Positions 1-10,412 of a stretch of 64,000 nucleotides of DNA are shown in pieces. A program made the position numbers and the translations under genes. Positions within the stretch are counted from its first letter, which is position 1. The number at the start of each line of letters is the position of its first letter. The DNA comes from Leptasterias polaris (lineage: Eukaryota; Echinodermata; Asteroidea; Forcipulatida; Asteriidae), in NCBI GenBank assembly GCA_037783415.1, contig JAZGTN010000005.1:2418001-2482000 (forward strand). The letters are read 5' to 3'. The notes under the pieces are model-generated. The model was not told the origin of the DNA. It saw only the letters and a list, made by a program, of their open reading frames with translations, and ran no database searches.

Positions 1-345
1 TCTTTAATGAGATAACTCACAACAAATCTACAAGTGATTAAAAGAAAGGCAGCTTGGTTGGGCCATGTGGGTTGCCAATACTTGGCGATAAATGTTGTGG
101 ATGGGATGCCTGAGGGGTGTCATCGTGGGCTGACCTGACTGGGTGGACAACATTCGAGATTGGTTAGGATGTGATACCACCGAACTAAAAGCAGCAGCAC
201 TGGAAAGACAGGCTGTGGTGGGAGCGGTACCAGTGACTCCAGCCATGTATAATATGAGGAGACCATGTCAAATAGTTGTGGTAGAAGTAGTAATGACCAT
301 GAACATTGAGTGTACAATTAAAGTTAATAGTGGGTTCCCAAATTA
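1..345 (+). pseudogene. Degenerate LINE ORF2 C-terminal relic
   Basis: Across frames the sequence reads AAWLGHVG, then VDGMPEGCHRG, then WxDNIRDWLGCDTTELKAAALER. This is the usual end of LINE reverse transcriptase ORFs (LGHV...MPEGxRRGRPxxxWxDNIxxWLG). Frames change and stops interrupt it, so it is a fossil in the intron upstream of the first C18orf63-like exon seen. Confidence 0.55.
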
Positions 346-386
346 AACCAGCAGTTGTGTTTATTCATGTTTGTTCTTGTTTACAG

Positions 387-483
387 CTTGAAGAAAGGCA
401 AGGTAGTTAGCATCAGTCATGAGATCCCAGCAACAAGTCCCTTCAAGACGTACAAAGACATCAGAAGATACTGGAAGAACGCG
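387..483 (+). CDS. C18orf63: C18orf63-like exon (first in window)
   Basis: 97 nt. Acceptor TGTTTACAG, donor GCG|GTATGT. Enters with 1 nt of a split codon and reads LKKGKVVSISHEIPATSPFK...IRRYWKNA. Confidence 0.88.
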
Positions 484-3400
484 GTATGTACATCATCATC
501 ATCATCATAATACTAATAATACTTCTGGGAGAATATAATCCTCACTCGCAGCTGAGAAGCTGAATTGTGAAGAATGTGGATACAACGTGGTCGAGCTGCA
601 AGCGTGTAAAGGCACTTTTAGTATACTCTAATCTCGCTTCACCACAAGTATTTCCTTGTAGGGGGTGAAGATGCCACTACGAGGGAAACAATACATACTC
701 CTTGTTGTGACCCAACCTCTCGATTTCTACATTTTGGAGATGAAGAGTCTATAAACCTCTAAAATATAGCACCTGTTCATCTACAGACCACGAGGGCGCT
801 GTGATGAAGCATTAGTCAGGATTTGTCAATTTTGTGTCAAATACAGTACTGCATGTTATTCTTGTTCTGTGGATCTAACTCTCAGTCACGAATTTAAATA
901 ATTCTTCCACTTTTTCCCATAACGGTTTCAGTGAGAGTACACTTTTGTTTTCAAACTCTGAATGATTTGTTGTCTGTCTGTTATTTGTAGTATGGATACA
1001 GGCTTCCCGATTCCAGCGCCGGCTTGATGTATTACAACATCTACTTCCCAGCTATTGGACCAACACTTTTCACGTATCCTTCACAAATTCGTCACAATGT
1101 AGTGGCCTTCACCAAAACAATGTTAATAATTAGTGCGAAGTTGTGTCTGAGCAATAAAGCTCGTTTGTTATACTTGTGTCTTTGAGCAAGGCCTTTTATA
1201 GCTTGAAAAGACACGGCCTTTTATAGCTTGATGAAACACTAAGTTGAAGTCCCGGTGTGTTGTGAAATGTACAAAATAGTCAAGCCTGAGCCCAATTTCA
1301 AAGAGCTGCTTAAGCACAAAATAGTAGTTAAGCAAAACAAAAATATGCTTACAAGAAGAAGACTACCAGACAAAATACCATGTCACGTGCACAACCTTTG
1401 ACTGATATCCTGATAATTTTTGCTAAGCACAAATTTTGTAAGCAAAATAGTCTGCTTTGCAGTTCCAAGAAATTGGGCCTAGAGCTCAATTTCTTAGAGC
1501 TACTTAAGCACAAATAGTAGCTATACACAAACAAATGGTATTTGTCAAAATAAGGTTACCAGCCAAATTACCATGTCAAATGAACCATCTGCGACTGGTA
1601 TATGCTCAAGCAATATTGTTTGCTTTGTGAAATTGGCCCCCAGGACATTTATCGTAAAAGAAAAAGTGACCCCTCAGAGTTTTCTGTTTATTTTGCAGCA
1701 AATTCCCCTCTGCTATGATCATCACATGGTAATTGATAAAAGCAGCCAAAAAATTAAATATAAAATAAAGAACATCAAAAGTAAAACAATTATCTGAATG
1801 GTCTGTACTGGCTCTGTGTTTACATTCAAAGTAATATTTAACCTGTTGAAGACAAATGATGACACTTTCATTGTATATTTCTGGTAACTTAATCACTGTA
1901 GCTCTATGCCTGAGGAAACCTGTAAACAAGGGTGCTTGCTATGTGAACCTGAAACACCAGGGTTAACCCCTACTCTTCCACAATAAGTGTTCTGGGTTCT
2001 TTTACGTGCACTACCAATCCTAGTACACAGGACCTATGGTTTTACGTCCCATCAAAAACAAAGCATTTTGGTAAAGTATCTCGAACCCACACACTGCTGA
2101 TCAGAAAACACCAGAGCTCGAGTGCGATGCTCTTGACCCCTCGGCCACAACACGCCTTCAGTCTTCAACTGATAACAGTTTTATGTTTAAACATTTTTTA
2201 TTTGTGAGCTTTCCTCTTCCTCCTATAAAACCAAAGATTTGTCCTTAACCGATGCCTAACTAGCTACCCAGAGTACTGTATACGAAAGCAAGAAACAACA
2301 CTGCAGACTAGAGTAGATCCAGCACCCATCATCAATGCATTCATTGCTGATCTGAGGTACAAGTTACCGTCAGTGTGCAGTACGGTCTTTGAAGTGACGC
2401 CCAAGGCTAAGTTCACCAACACAGGGCTGTACCAGTCAGGGCAGAAGGTGAGGATAGCGTGAACAGGGCTTATAATTTTAGTTAAAATCTTTTTTGTTAA
2501 AACACAGTGGTGTGAGTCACTGCTGACAAAAAGGTCTTAAATAAGGATTCAGCTTTTCAAACTTTCTCCTTTTTTAATGTTTTAGGAGGGATGTCTGTCT
2601 GATTTGAACCTCTCCAGCACCCCACCCCCAACGTCTGTCCGCCGTATCCCCACACGTCAGCTGACTTTCCAAGGCTCCCTAAGCCCCAGTAGTTATTCAT
2701 CATCATGCACGGTGCCTGGTGCACCCCATCCAATCATTATACCATCCAGGTTACCGGCTAATCTTTCCTCACCAATCGGGGATCTGAATGGTATGTTCCC
2801 AATCACCAACGCTACTCAACCCATGGGTGGCTTACCCCCAAGAGCTTCCTATGGTGATAGGCAGTACACCATGCCACAAAATACTTCATATTCACAGCCA
2901 ATGGGAGCAGCTCAAAGAAACAGTCACACTTTCAGACCCATCAGTCAGTATGGAAGTCCGCAGCAAACACGGCCACCCTACCAATCTGCACCCAGTCAGG
3001 GTACCAGCTTCCAGCCAGTTCTACAAGACAACAGAGCAAACTGTCACTTAACTTGTAATAACACTTACATTGACAACATCTATGCAAGGTCCCCACCGGT
3101 TGGTAACACGGCCCCATGCCATGTTCTCACCAACACTCCATACATCCCCCCAATGAATGTCACTCCAAATCATTTGAGTATACAAGTGGTATCTCCAATT
3201 TCACAACCTATCATCCCACGGTTCCTTCCCAAACAACCTCGAATGAAGTACACCTCGAGTAGCTCAAATAACATGCAGCAGAACACAAGGGTTGTACCAA
3301 AGTTTACGCCAATCAAGAGAGCAAACATCCAGCCAAAGAGGTTACCCGGTGTGTCTGCGTTTACAACTAAGAGCAATCCAGCCACAGTGACAGAGGAAGC

Positions 3401-4912
3401 CACTTTCCCTGAAAAAGCTCAGCAAATTGCAGCAACGAGCACAAGAGTGAATCTTGGTATTTGTAAACCAGCAATCACACCGTCATTCAGACGCAAGGAG
3501 TCGTCACATAACTCCAACTTCACTCCCAAGGTGAAACAGACCCAGCAGACACTTGATGCCCTGATCAGAAAGAAAACAGAAACTCCGAAATCAAATCAGG
3601 GAGGTGGCAAGACTGTGAAGCGAAAGTCACAGGTACTTGTTATTCTTGAACTTTTTAAAACCACTTTATGTCTGTTGATGTGTATACACGCAAAATATTT
3701 CCAGGTAAGAATATGGTTGATATTTATATACGCCCGGAGCAACTACGGAGCGCCCTTATTTGGATGCAGTCAGTTGACCTGCTGACATGTATACGCGCCC
3801 CCAAAGTATTCCATTGCTACACTTTGTTTCTCCCGTACAACAATAGTATTCACAAAAGGTTAAATAGATTCTCCAAACAATGGTACTTTGTATAAAAGAG
3901 AACTTGTACACAGTCTGAAATAAAACTGTTTCAGAGTCTTTTGGAGACAAAGCTACAGTACTTGTTATTTGACTCGGTAAAGGACTTCCATTGTATAAAG
4001 TTGAGTTTTTATGTCTTGTTTCTATTCCAGGATGATGGAGTAGAAGGCCAAATTGCCGGCAAGAAACCGCGTTACAAGCCAAAAATACAGGAAGGAATTG
4101 ACATCACGTCTCTGGCTGTAAACGATCAGGTAAGTATAGAGACATAAATGAAGAAATGTTTGACAATAATAACAACAATGTACATTTATAATCTGCCATG
4201 TCTGTCATAAATGACACTCCTGGTGCCGGAACTATCAAATCAAATACAGATTGTTAAGAATGATTTGTGTAATAAGATGAAGCAACCATAATACAACACC
4301 TTGAAAAGGATACAGGGTGAGGTGGCGCTGATTTTGTTATAGGCGCATTACACAACACACAGGACCAACAACTTTACGTCCCTTCCAAAGGTCAAAGCAA
4401 TAATGGTAAAGTATCTTGCTTAAGGACACAAGTGTAAACACCAGGACTTGAACCCACACTCTGCAGATCAGAACACTAGAGCTCAAGTCTGGTGCGCTTG
4501 ACTTCTCGGCTGTGAGGCCTGAGATAGTTCTTGTGATTGATTTTTGTTTTTGTTACATGTATGGAGTGCCATATGTACCAGTGTGCTACATGCTTCGCAG
4601 CACAGGCTGTATACTCCCCTGGGAGCCGAGATGGTTTAAAGAATGAAATAAATGGCGCAGTGAATTTATTATTATCGAAAAATAAAGCTCTGCATATCTG
4701 TTGTAAAATAAAAATGAGTGCTTTGAGACAAAGGATATTATTATTTCTATTATCATTTTTCAAACTTCCCCCAACAGCTTTCTAAGGTGAACACCATCAC
4801 GTTGGCAACCTGGCTGAAAGACAAGGGAATTGGGATCAAAGCAAAAGACAAAAAAGCAGACCTCATCCAGAGAGTCATGGGGTACATCCATTTAAACTCC
4901 ACAGAGGATTAA
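387..4912 (+). CDS. C18orf63: C18orf63-like (DUF4708) protein, last six coding exons
   Basis: Partial gene entering from the left edge; exons 387-483, 991-1073, 2264-2447, 2586-3632, 4031-4129 and 4778-4912, all with GT/AG flanks and agreeing phases, give 547 codons and TAA. The first three exons read VSISHEIPATSPFKTYKDI, YGYRLPDSSAGLMYYNIYFP and FTYPEYCIRKQE, colinear with vertebrate C18orf63 (INIFHAIPAACPF...YGYKLPG...YCNIYF...FTYPLSCIRS). About 200 N-terminal residues should lie outside the window. The 1047-nt exon encodes a Pro/Ser/Gln-rich, probably disordered region ending in basic GGGKTVKRKSQ. The last exon adds a SAP-like helix pair. Family function is unknown (DUF4708). Human C18orf63 ends in a different Lys/Ser-rich tail, so the C-terminus here is lineage-specific or ancestral. 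The gene is convergent with MROH1. Confidence 0.87.
991..1073 (+). CDS. C18orf63: C18orf63-like exon
   Basis: 83 nt. Acceptor TTATTTGTAG, donor TTCAC|GTATCC. Reads YGYRLPDSSAGLMYYNIYFP AIGPTLF; the last codon is split and completed as Thr by the next exon. Confidence 0.88.
1270..1645. mobile_element. Two adjacent degenerate MITE copies (AGAGCTGCTTAAGC family)
   Basis: AGAGCTGCTTAAGCACAAA at 1300 and a related AGAGCTACTTAAGCACAAA at 1496, both followed by the ACCAG...ACCATGTCA core; ends GAAATTGGCCCCCAGG near 1643. Fills intron 2 of the C18orf63-like gene as seen here. Confidence 0.55.
1880..2155 (-). mobile_element. SINE, antisense
   Basis: AACTTAATCACTGTAGCTCT...CGAACCCACACACTGCTGAT...ACACCAGAGCTCGAG and CCTCGGCCACAACACGCC (A box complement). 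Confidence 0.7.
2264..2447 (+). CDS. C18orf63: C18orf63-like exon
   Basis: 184 nt. Acceptor CTAACTAG, donor AAG|GTGAGG. Reads YPEYCIRKQETTLQTRVDPA, then FIADLRYKLPSVCS and ends FTNTGLYQSGQK, matching the FLSDLKSKLPHICG segment of vertebrates. Confidence 0.9.
2586..3632 (+). CDS. C18orf63: C18orf63-like large exon, disordered Pro/Ser/Gln-rich
   Basis: 1047 nt, phase 0 on both sides, no stops. Acceptor ATGTTTTAG, donor CAG|GTACTT. Starts EGCLSDLNLSSTPPPTSVRR and ends GGGKTVKRKSQ. Rich in Pro, Ser, Thr, Asn and Gln with many basic short motifs; the NxTPKxxP-like elements (VVPKFTPIKR, NFTPKVKQ) echo TPKFVPVFK of vertebrate C18orf63. Confidence 0.9.
4031..4129 (+). CDS. C18orf63: C18orf63-like exon
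   Basis: 99 nt, phase 0 on both sides. Acceptor TCTATTCCAG, donor CAG|GTAAGT. Reads DDGVEGQIAGKKPRYKPKIQ then EGIDITSLAVNDQ. Confidence 0.85.
4320..4640 (-). mobile_element. SINE, antisense, plus an adjoining SINE-body scrap
   Basis: GGACTTGAACCCACACTCTG...GAACACTAGAGCTC and CTTCTCGGCTGTGAGGCC mark the inverted tRNA head. GGCTGTATACTCCCCTGGGA at 4608 belongs to the 28258-type body. Last intron of the C18orf63-like gene. Confidence 0.55.
4778..4912 (+). CDS. C18orf63: C18orf63-like last exon with SAP-like motif
   Basis: 135 nt, phase 0. Acceptor CCCCAACAG. Reads LSKVNTITLATWLKDKGIGI, then KAKDKKADLIQRVMGYIHLN and STED, TAA. The spacing L-x2-WLKDKGI-x7-KKADLIQRV resembles the SAP DNA-binding helix pair (LKxxLKxxGLxxxGxKxxLIxRL). 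This is a motif match by eye only. Confidence 0.85.
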   Translation, partial: LSKVNTITLATWLKDKGIGIKAKDKKADLIQRVMGYIHLNSTED

Positions 4913-5393
4913 AGGAGATAATCCCCTGATGAAAATAATCTCCTGGTCCCAAATGATACCAACTGTTCAAAACTAATCTCTCCTTGAAGATCTCAAGACA
5001 AAGTTATCTGTAATTAATCAAATAGATGTTGCCTTTCCTTCGCCTCTTTGCACCCGGTTCGATTCCTGCCTCGAACCAGAGACTACCTGACCTGGATGGG
5101 TCTGGCCGCATCTGACAACTTACCATTTGTACATTCTCAACAGTACCTCATTTATTTATATTTTTTGCGGCCAATAAGCGCATCGACCTATTTACATTTT
5201 TTTAACCGTTTCAATCACATAAATAATTTTGCTTTCAACTTTGTTAACCAAACAAAATGGACACATGGACATTTGGACATTTAACCATTATTTAATATGC
5301 AACACCAATGTGTACCCCCTTTCAATTTCAACTCTGACATGTTTCAGTTTGGCAAAATTTGTGTCCATTGACTATAACATTTAATGACAGAAC

Positions 5394-5630
5394 AATAGAT
5401 AGGTTGCAGTGTGACGTAAGTCGGCCATCTTTACGGGCAATTTGGAACACACAGTCATGCATTACGCGTTACGCGTGAGAACGGCGTGCAGCACGCGCAC
5501 ATTTCACAAAACTCATTGCATGATTGGTTAGTTAATGACGCGGCTGCGTTAATAATTTGAGCGCTTGACGCGCCTGCAAGCCAAAATGCGATTTGCCCGT
5601 AAAGATGGCGTCTACTGGGAACTATCTATT
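5394..5630. mobile_element. Short TIR MITE, copy 1
   Basis: About 237 bp. Ends AATAGATAGGTTGCAG and CTATCTATT with an inner inverted GCCATCTTTACGGGCAA. Contains CpG-rich ACGCGT motifs. A close relative lies at 52611-52840. Target duplication unclear. Confidence 0.65.
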
Positions 5631-6485
5631 TGTTTTTAACAACCAAAAAATCCTCATGCGTTTTTAGATTTATATTTACTTGGTCAAAAAAAAATCCACA
5701 AAACCTGCTTGAAAATGACCAGCCCATATATTTCAGAAGTTGCACCTTGGCACCATTTAGTGCTTGGAAAAAAGATCTTTATACCTTTAGATCTTTATCA
5801 TGGTGTGGCCATCTTGTTTTTTCTCTGATTCAAATCATTGTAACCAAACTGAGGCTGAAAGGAAAAACATAGTCAGTTTTTTTTCTTCTTTATGGATATT
5901 AGCATTCATTACTGTTATTGGACACAGGGAACATAAGCAGGATGGTGGCAGTATGGTAAAGATCGATGAACGTAATGTAGGACTCCTTAATCTGGGCCCA
6001 ATTTCATGGCTCTGCCGCTTACAGTAAGAAAAGAATCGGCGCTCACGCCAAGCGTATTTCACGGGTTAGCTGTGGCCTCCCTTGCCTCCATGTAATTCCA
6101 GGCCTAATATAAAAATATTTATCACACTAAAGAGAATTGTGTGCTCTTTCCAACAGCACACAGTTTGTTTGCAAGGCAGAACATAAAGAATTGTTCAAAG
6201 CAATGATTATTACATGGGCTCAGGCAGGAACAGTGTTTTTGTACTGTGACCAGCCGAGCAGATTGCTAAAAATGAAAAACACATTTAAGAATTGCCCATT
6301 TTTAAATAGTACTGTAGTACTAAAGTGTTGTAATATATAGTACCGGACCAAGATTAAGAGCGTAATTAACAGAAAAACCTTGGTGAACTTTTAGTCCATT
6401 GACTTACAACAAGTTTTATCACAAATTTCACAAAGCTGCCAAGGGGAGAAATATTGCAGAAAACGAACTGAACTTCTATGGGCCC

Positions 6486-6640
6486 CTTGCATGCACGTGC
6501 CGCGCTCACCATTTGGGAGTCAACAGATGAGAATGTAAACGCTGTCGCATAACATTCACACCACACTGTATCTGTGGGCCTTTTCTCTATGGTATACCAC
6601 GCAGGGACGTTGACTCCCAAAATGGCGCAACCAAGATAAT
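6486..6640. mobile_element. Degenerate palindromic MITE, same superfamily
   Basis: CCTTGCATGCACGTGCCGCG...CCATTTGGGAGTCAAC opposite GTTGACTCCCAAAATGGCG. Confidence 0.4.
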
Positions 6641-7440
6641 TGTGATGATAATGTGAGGTGAAATGGGTAAATAAAACAACGTTTTGAAGGGACCCAACTG
6701 TAAATAAAATAACAAAGTCATCACATGACCATTTGGGTAGTAATTTGAACCAGTCTCATCCAAGACTGCTGGGATGGGCTGATGAGGTTGTGCACATTCT
6801 TGTTCAGGAAGTAGTGGTGCATGATGGGAACGATTGTACTGCTGATAGGTGCAATGCAAACTATCACCTATGCATGTACGCACACACTATACAATGTATG
6901 ATAATGTAAACAATCTTTTTAAATCAAAGTAAATTGCAAGAAGAATGTTGCCATCGAGCCAAACTTTTAATACTATGCAAAGAATGGCGATAATTATTTA
7001 CAAGGGATTTACAGGCACAATAGACCTACATTGTTATCGATAGTCAAAACTTTTGTGAACAGGTAGGGGAATGATCCAATGCGCATAATGCATACATCAG
7101 CCCCATCCTAGCGCCTCTGGATAAGGCGATTGGGACGAGCGATTTTTCAGTTCTTAGAAATAGTTCACATAAAATGAGTATGACCTAGTCTCTAATGCTG
7201 TACATTATATTTGATTTTTAGAACAGTCAATGCATGATCTATAAAATAAATTTCATACGAAATATAACAGTTTCTGTAACAACGGCGGTTAAATGGAAAA
7301 CAAATGAAACAAATTAATGCTTGTCAATTTCAATATAATACTTCATTATATTCTTATCTAATAATTAATTATTATTTACTTTAGATATATTTGTTTTAGT
7401 TATGTTCAAAGCATACATGATTTTATAAATTCTCTAATTG

Positions 7441-7692
7441 GAGCCCAATTTCACGACTCTGCTCACCGTAGAATTCTGCGCTTACGTTCACCATTCACCA
7501 GTTACAGAGTAAACACATAACTTCTGCGCTAGCTGTGTAAGTGAAGAATGTCTAGCAATGTGACGTTTGCCCACACAAAAGCATAAAATCCTTGCTAGCC
7601 TGTGAAAAACACTTTCAGTAAGCGTCAATTTTTCTGCTTCCATAAGCACTGATGTTTTGTTCACAGTAAACAGAGCTTTGAAATTAGGCCCA
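7441..7692. mobile_element. Palindromic MITE (GGCTCTGCTTACCG family)
   Basis: GCCCAATTTCACGACTCTGC at the left and AGAGCTTTGAAATTAGGCCC at the right; core TGCGCTAGCTGTGTAAG shared with 41742-41972 and 51332-51582. Intergenic. Confidence 0.65.
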
Positions 7693-8264
7693 AATGGCTT
7701 AAGCTAATGCTTCGTATAAATCACAAAATTTTATTATGTCTTTTGCATAATTTTCAGCTATGTCTTAAATTACATTTTTCCTATTGTTCTGAAATATTTC
7801 CCCCTTTCCATTCTTGTTGCCCGTGTTAAACAAAGGTCAAGTAAAGGTTATTAAAATCTTAAAATCAAAAAAGAAAATGTGCAATGTAGTTCTACTTGAA
7901 TTATTCCCTTTTAATTCCTTGCTAATGAAAAGAGTCCTTAAAGAAACCATCAAATTTGAAAGCAAAAAAAAGAACGAAAGCGAGCACCAGTTTAAAGGTT
8001 GAGCATTTCAAAAGAAGCCATAAACAAACCTTGGGCTTTTTTTTTCCAAACCTCAGCTTGGGCATCAGTTTGATCTCCAGGCTCTGTTTGATACGAACCA
8101 CCAGGCAAAATGCGGACTGCTCCAAAATCGATAACGAAGACCAATCAAGAGCCGGTGACCCAGCCGAGGTTTGAAAAAGGCCCCAATTTCTAATCTTGAC
8201 TTTATAAAACTGACCACAAAGACATAGATTACTTTGTAAATACTCGCTACGCGGGTATTGGCCA

Positions 8265-8338
8265 TGGAATGAGGTGCATGCTGGTCTAGCTAGCGACCAA
8301 ACTTTGTCAATAACTAGACCAGCATGCACCTCATTCCA
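8265..8338. repeat. 25-bp inverted repeat hairpin
   Basis: TGGAATGAGGTGCATGCTGG plus TCTAG at 8265-8289 pairs exactly with 8314-8338; 24-nt loop. Intergenic. Confidence 0.9.
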
Positions 8339-9096
8339 CGGCTAACGTGTATTTGTGAAGTAGTCTAGTCTGTTGGGAAGCAGCCTCCTCTAAGTAAAAG
8401 AGGACAGGTCCACTTCATGAAACTCTTGGCCCATTTTCTTTGTCCCATAAACTGAAACGAAGTCCAGCATTTATTAATTGCACTTCACTTTGTACCGCCA
8501 TCACTGGTACAATAAACAAATTATTAATTATGCCTCAGGAATGTTGAATACAAATTAATCCAAAAATATATAATTATTCCTCTAAAGAAGACTGCTACTC
8601 TTTTAGCAAAACTGACAACAGAGTAATGGATGGGTGAGGGGATATGCAAATTATTCTGCTATGAATAATACATGATTCTTAGTAGCCAATCACAGATCAT
8701 TGGTGGTTGGTTTAACAGGAAGGATAATGAGTTGAAAGTTTTAATGCAGTGTGCTTTGGCCAAACTTCTAAATTTTAGGGTCCAGAATGCCCCCCAGTTT
8801 CGAAAAAATCCTGGAGAATCTGATGGAGAATCCTGGAGTGTTTAGAAGAGTAATTTCAATCCAAATCTGGTATTACAGTATTAAGTTAACCAGACTACCA
8901 ACATGTAACAATGTGCACTTCTGAAGTTTGACTACACTCTGTGGAAATCCCATTCTAAAATGTAAATGGCCTACCACTATTAGCCTTTAGGGGGGGCGGG
9001 CAAGTTTTGAAAAATCCTGGGGAGAACTCTCTGAAGGATTGGAATGTATGTACTTTTCAAAAACCAACACAATGCCTTTAAGATATATTTCCTTAA

Positions 9097-9441
9097 AGGC
9101 CCTGTACACTATTGGTAAGATCGAAAAACACAAATGTTCACAGATTCACACATAACTTACATGATTTAAAGTAAGTAATGGTAGAAAGGGTTCCTTGAAA
9201 TATTTCTGCCTAAAATGCTATCGTTTCTGAGAAATAAGTAAAACAATAGTTTTTAACACGCATGATAATAAACTCGATGTTTGAAAAACAGAAAACACAT
9301 AAGGTCTCTTTTCACTATTTTCTCGTGACCTCGATGACCAATTGAGCTCAAACTTTCACAGGTTTGTTTGTTCATGCATATGTTGAATCACACAAAATGT
9401 GGACACTGATTTTGAGCTGTTACCAAAAGTATACAATACCT
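9097..9441. mobile_element. TTAA-flanked MITE in the intergenic region
   Basis: 345 bp. Starts AGGCCCTGTACACTATTGGT and ends ACCAAAAGTATACAATACCT, imperfect inverted repeats. TTAA lies at both borders (9093-9096, 9442-9445), as for piggyBac-mobilised MITEs. Confidence 0.65.
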
Positions 9442-9832
9442 TTAAGTCTATGATGGTTATGGATACAGGGAAGAGCTGATCTAAAACTCAACGTGTACCA
9501 TCAATTTCATTTTGAATTATATAAAAAAGAGCTGGACTTTACCCTACGTATTATTTGAAATAGGCAGATCCCCTCACTCTGGTCACACAGCACTGGAGGA
9601 CAATGATGCATTTAATTATTAGAAGTCAATGCACCAGACATTACAATTTTCATTTTCAAATAAAGTGTGAGCCGGCTTTAACTTTTTAAGCATTTGCTTT
9701 GGAAAAGTTAGGTTTTTTTAACTCAAGGCATTACAATCAACTCGTATTTTATCAATATTGTAAATATTTTTGTGGTAATTCACTTTTATATTATAACTTG
9801 GCACAGAATAACTCCCACATCTCATGTGGGAA

Positions 9833-9838
9833 TTTATT
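9833..9838 (-). promoter_or_regulatory. Candidate MROH1 poly(A) signal AATAAA
   Basis: The plus strand shows TTTATT here, i.e. AATAAA on the MROH1 strand, about 490 nt past the stop codon. It is a plausible but unproven 3' end; such hexamers are common in AT-rich DNA. Confidence 0.25.
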
Positions 9839-10329
9839 TAAACAAAACAACCTGTTTACTCAGTAGACAAAGCTTGAAACAATTCACTGCTTAGTAATTC
9901 ACCAAGTTTACCAGTCACAAGCACTGTACATTACATAATATTCTGGCTGGTAATCTGTATATGCCCAGAAATGACTGTCTGTTCTTGACAGACTTGGCTT
10001 GCTAACAACAAATACATTTCACCTAAGTTGCTGCTTAAGCGTTTCTGTCAAGGGGTATCTTTGGAAAATTATCACAATAAGTTCACATTTACCTATAGAT
10101 ATATTAAAGCGTTTTTTAGGCAAAGCGCACACACTTTAAGCGAAATCTTACAATAGAGCCCTTGCTAGGCTACCGTAGCTTAACTCAAATGATGTTCTCA
10201 TGAGTGCATCAATGGTGTACCTTCAGACAGGTCTCTGTTGCAAAGGGTTCGTAAACTCCATTATTATGGAAATGACCTCAAAGGGATCAGGTGATACGAA
10301 GGTCAAAAGTCTTACCAACAACACAGTGT

Positions 10330-10412
10330 TTAGTACTCAGATAGTAAGCTCATTGCTTCGGCAGCCTTCACTTTCACGTCAGGGTCAGGATCCTTTAAGA
10401 GTAGGACTAGTG
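10330..10412 (-). CDS. MROH1: MROH1 last coding exon 35 with stop
   Basis: 83 nt. Acceptor TATACTCAG. Completes a split Ala codon, then reads LVLLLKDPDPDVKVKAAEAM, SLLSEY and TAA. The LLKDPxPxV...AAEA motif is the C-terminal HEAT helix pair of MROH1. A possible AATAAA signal on this strand lies about 490 nt downstream. Confidence 0.95.

Larger units (their letters stand above)
4913..9092. other. Convergent intergenic region, left part
   Basis: After the C18orf63-like stop I find no AATAAA within 300 nt and no gene. Apart from the listed MITEs and hairpin (5394, 6486, 7441, 8265) the DNA is AT-rich and unremarkable; short frames have no recognisable homology. Confidence 0.6.

Noticed and set aside
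1606..1929. 107-codon minus-strand frame
   Set aside because: Lies across MITE and SINE sequence in an intron; no homology seen.
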